Positions 39,475 to 40,988 of a stretch of DNA of 40,988 nucleotides are shown here, one piece after another. The notes below the pieces were generated by a model. It searched no databases and was not told the DNA's origin. It was given only the letters and a program-made list of their open reading frames with translations. This DNA is from Acidobacteriaceae bacterium (GTDB taxonomy: Bacteria > Acidobacteriota > Terriglobia > Bryobacterales > Bryobacteraceae). Location of the stretch: assembly GCA_019240405.1 (NCBI GenBank), contig JAFAYL010000060.1, positions 1 to 40,988 of the forward strand, given 5' to 3'. Positions within the stretch are counted from its first letter, which is position 1; each line of letters begins with the position of its first letter. The translations under genes were made by a program, and so were the position numbers.

Positions 39475-40988
39475 ATGCTCCGCGCTGCGCTGGCTCTTTG
39501 TGCCGGTATATTGACGGCAGCGTGCATCAGCGGTGGGGAAACGCATCCCTGCCTTCCTTGCCATCCCCGAGAGGTCGCGCGGTTTGGTCAATCGGCGATG
39601 GGCCGCTCGGTGAGTTTCCCGTCCGATGAGCCGTCAGGAAGCTTTCATCATGCGACATCGGGCAGCACCGTTCGTGTGTTCTGGAAGAACGGCCGCATGC
39701 ACCACGAAATCCAAGAGCGAGGACTATCGGCCGATTATCCGATCGCGTATTCGGTCGGCGCCGGGAAAGTCGGCAAGAGCTATCTCATCGAGCTAGGCGG
39801 ACATTTTTTCCAATCCCCGGCAGCATATTACACCGCGCACGGGGAGTGGAACGCCTCGCCGGGTTACGAAACGGAACGCATCCTCGACTTCTCTCGCTCG
39901 ATCACTTCCGATTGCCTGGTTTGCCATGTAGGTGCAATTAAGCCCGGGGCAGAAAAGACGGAGCTTACGCCGATCTCGTGCGACCGCTGTCACGGCGATG
40001 GAGAGAAGCACCGCGAGCGTCCGGTTCCGGGAACGATTGTGAATCCAGCCAAACTGGCGGGGCGCATCCGGGACAGCGTTTGCGAGCAATGTCACCTGGA
40101 GGGCGCAACGGTTGTTTTGAATCCGGGCAAGTATTGGTGGGACTTTCGGCCCGGAGAAGCTCTTGAAGAAGTGGAGACTCATTACGTCTATCGGACCGAA
40201 AAGGACGCGCCATCCTCGATCGCGGCGGTCAGCCAAGCGGAGCAACTGGTACTGAGCGCGTGCTGGCGCGCGAGTGCGGGCAGGCTTTGGTGCGGCACGT
40301 GCCACGATCCGCACGGCGAAGCTGTGAATCGCAAGCAGCAGATTGAGCAGATTTGCGAATCGTGCCATGCGCGTGGGGGGTTATCGAAGGCACATACCGT
40401 GCAGCAGGATGACTGTGCCGGCTGCCATATGCCGAGCCGGCAAGCGATGGACATAAGTCACGCAGCAGTAACCGATCACCGCATTACCAAACGGCCGGCT
40501 GGGATTATGGACGCACAGACCGCGCGTTTTATAGGCGTCTGGCATGATCCTAAACCAGAGCTTGTGGAACGTAATCTAGGTCTCGCTTACTTAAACACGG
40601 CGAAACAGCGGCAGTCCGGCGCAGATTTTGAGCAGGCCTTTCGTCTACTTTCGAAATTGCCCGCTGCGCAAAAAGATACGGCAGTGTGGGCGGCGCAAGG
40701 CTACATGCTTTTGGGCACTGGACACGCGCCAGCCGCAGTCGAGTGCTTCGAACGTTGTGTGCGTGACAATCCCGAGCGGGCCGAATACTGGCTAGACCTC
40801 GGTGTGGCTCAAGATGCTGCTGGAAAGAGTTCCGAGGCAATCCAAGCCTTTCGCCAGAGTATAAAGGATGATCCCTACGATTATCGCCCGTACAGGGCGC
40901 TCGCAAAGCTCTATCAACGCCTGCATGAAGCGGGGCGCAGCGAAGCCGTCGTGAGGGAGTTTCAGCGCCTTGTACCACAGAGTATCGG
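39475..40988 (+). CDS. Seven-haem cytochrome c with C-terminal TPRs, 3' end outside window
   Basis: An open frame of 504 codons that runs off the window. A signal sequence (about 1-16) ends in TAAC, so either ordinary or lipoprotein cleavage is possible. Seven CxxCH haem sites can be read: CLPCH (26-30), CLVCH, CDRCH, CEQCH, CGTCH, CESCH and CAGCH. The last is followed by MPSRQ and a VTDHRI segment, as in cytochrome c-554/NrfB-like multihaem proteins with fused TPRs. From about residue 365 come TPR units (LVERNLGLAYL, AVECFERCVRDNPERAEYWLDLG and AIQAFRQSIKDDPYDYRPYRAL). ATG 39475 is the first in frame; an ATG at 39459 belongs to another frame. Electron transfer partner and substrate are unknown. 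Confidence 0.9.
   Translation, partial: MLRAALALCAGILTAACISGGETHPCLPCHPREVARFGQSAMGRSVSFPSDEPSGSFHHATSGSTVRVFWKNGRMHHEIQERGLSADYPIAYSVGAGKVGKSYLIELGGHFFQSPAAYYTAHGEWNASPGYETERILDFSRSITSDCLVCHVGAIKPGAEKTELTPISCDRCHGDGEKHRERPVPGTIVNPAKLAGRIRDSVCEQCHLEGATVVLNPGKYWWDFRPGEALEEVETHYVYRTEKDAPSSIAAVSQAEQLVLSACWRASAGRLWCGTCHDPHGEAVNRKQQIEQICESCHARGGLSKAHTVQQDDCAGCHMPSRQAMDISHAAVTDHRITKRPAGIMDAQTARFIGVWHDPKPELVERNLGLAYLNTAKQRQSGADFEQAFRLLSKLPAAQKDTAVWAAQGYMLLGTGHAPAAVECFERCVRDNPERAEYWLDLGVAQDAAGKSSEAIQAFRQSIKDDPYDYRPYRALAKLYQRLHEAGRSEAVVREFQRLVPQSI

Noticed and set aside
39459-39620. ATG 39459 as start of the last gene
   Set aside because: It is in a different frame from the haem motifs; the cytochrome frame starts at ATG 39475.

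Overview
The window reads as chromosome of a moderately GC-rich soil-type Acidobacteriota, most like the Solibacter/Bryobacter group. That is an inference from gene content: two ADOP-type FtsX/MacB permeases (one with a PadR regulator), a very large Oar-like TonB-dependent receptor with an N-terminal carboxypeptidase-regulatory domain, a seven-repeat SBBP beta-propeller protein, a GMC oxidoreductase paired with a gluconate-dehydrogenase subunit-3 protein, a DUF5009 acyltransferase, and several secreted TPR and cytochrome c proteins. I see no rRNA, tRNA, CRISPR array, prophage or insertion sequence. Genes are packed tightly and no gene-free stretch exceeds about 210 bases.

Layout. 1-3475: end of an unknown coiled-coil gene, then padR and an ADOP permease with overlapping ends; a perfect 13-bp dyad lies on the padR start. 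3514-7700: Gfo/Idh/MocA oxidoreductase, inorganic pyrophosphatase, an orphan DUF433 protein, a DUF2076 protein and glutamate dehydrogenase. 7781-13666: mutS overlapping anmK, a monohaem cytochrome c and a secreted protein of unknown function. 13667-16378: murB and a YtcJ-like amidohydrolase in one operon. 16414-16673: a frameshifted coiled-coil gene. 16686-19160: second ADOP permease. 19214-21896: a secreted RbsD/FucU-like protein, a GNAT acetyltransferase and an acyl-CoA synthetase. 21847-24580: YceI and the SBBP propeller, transcribed apart from one short promoter. 24577-27356: an operon of a zinc-finger/PP2C phosphatase fusion and a TPR metalloprotease-like protein.

27446-31702 is the most interesting part: a DtxR/MntR-family regulator faces a TonB-dependent receptor across a 72-bp gap. 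Each start codon lies inside or at the edge of a TTTAG-N6-CTAAA box. The regulator has Asp and Glu at the two positions that distinguish manganese-type MntR from iron-type DtxR. The simplest reading is a manganese-responsive switch controlling an outer-membrane receptor of a class not usually linked to metals.

31740-40988: DUF5009 membrane acyltransferase, GMC dehydrogenase with its small subunit, an operon of redoxin, a cytochrome c/copper-monooxygenase-like/TPR protein and a TPR protein, a MazF-type toxin-antitoxin pair, and a seven-haem cytochrome c with C-terminal TPRs that runs off the window. Several genes have a recognisable -10 element only 8-14 bases before the start codon, which suggests leaderless or very short-leader transcripts. 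Five convergent gene pairs abut or overlap, leaving no room for ordinary terminators between them.
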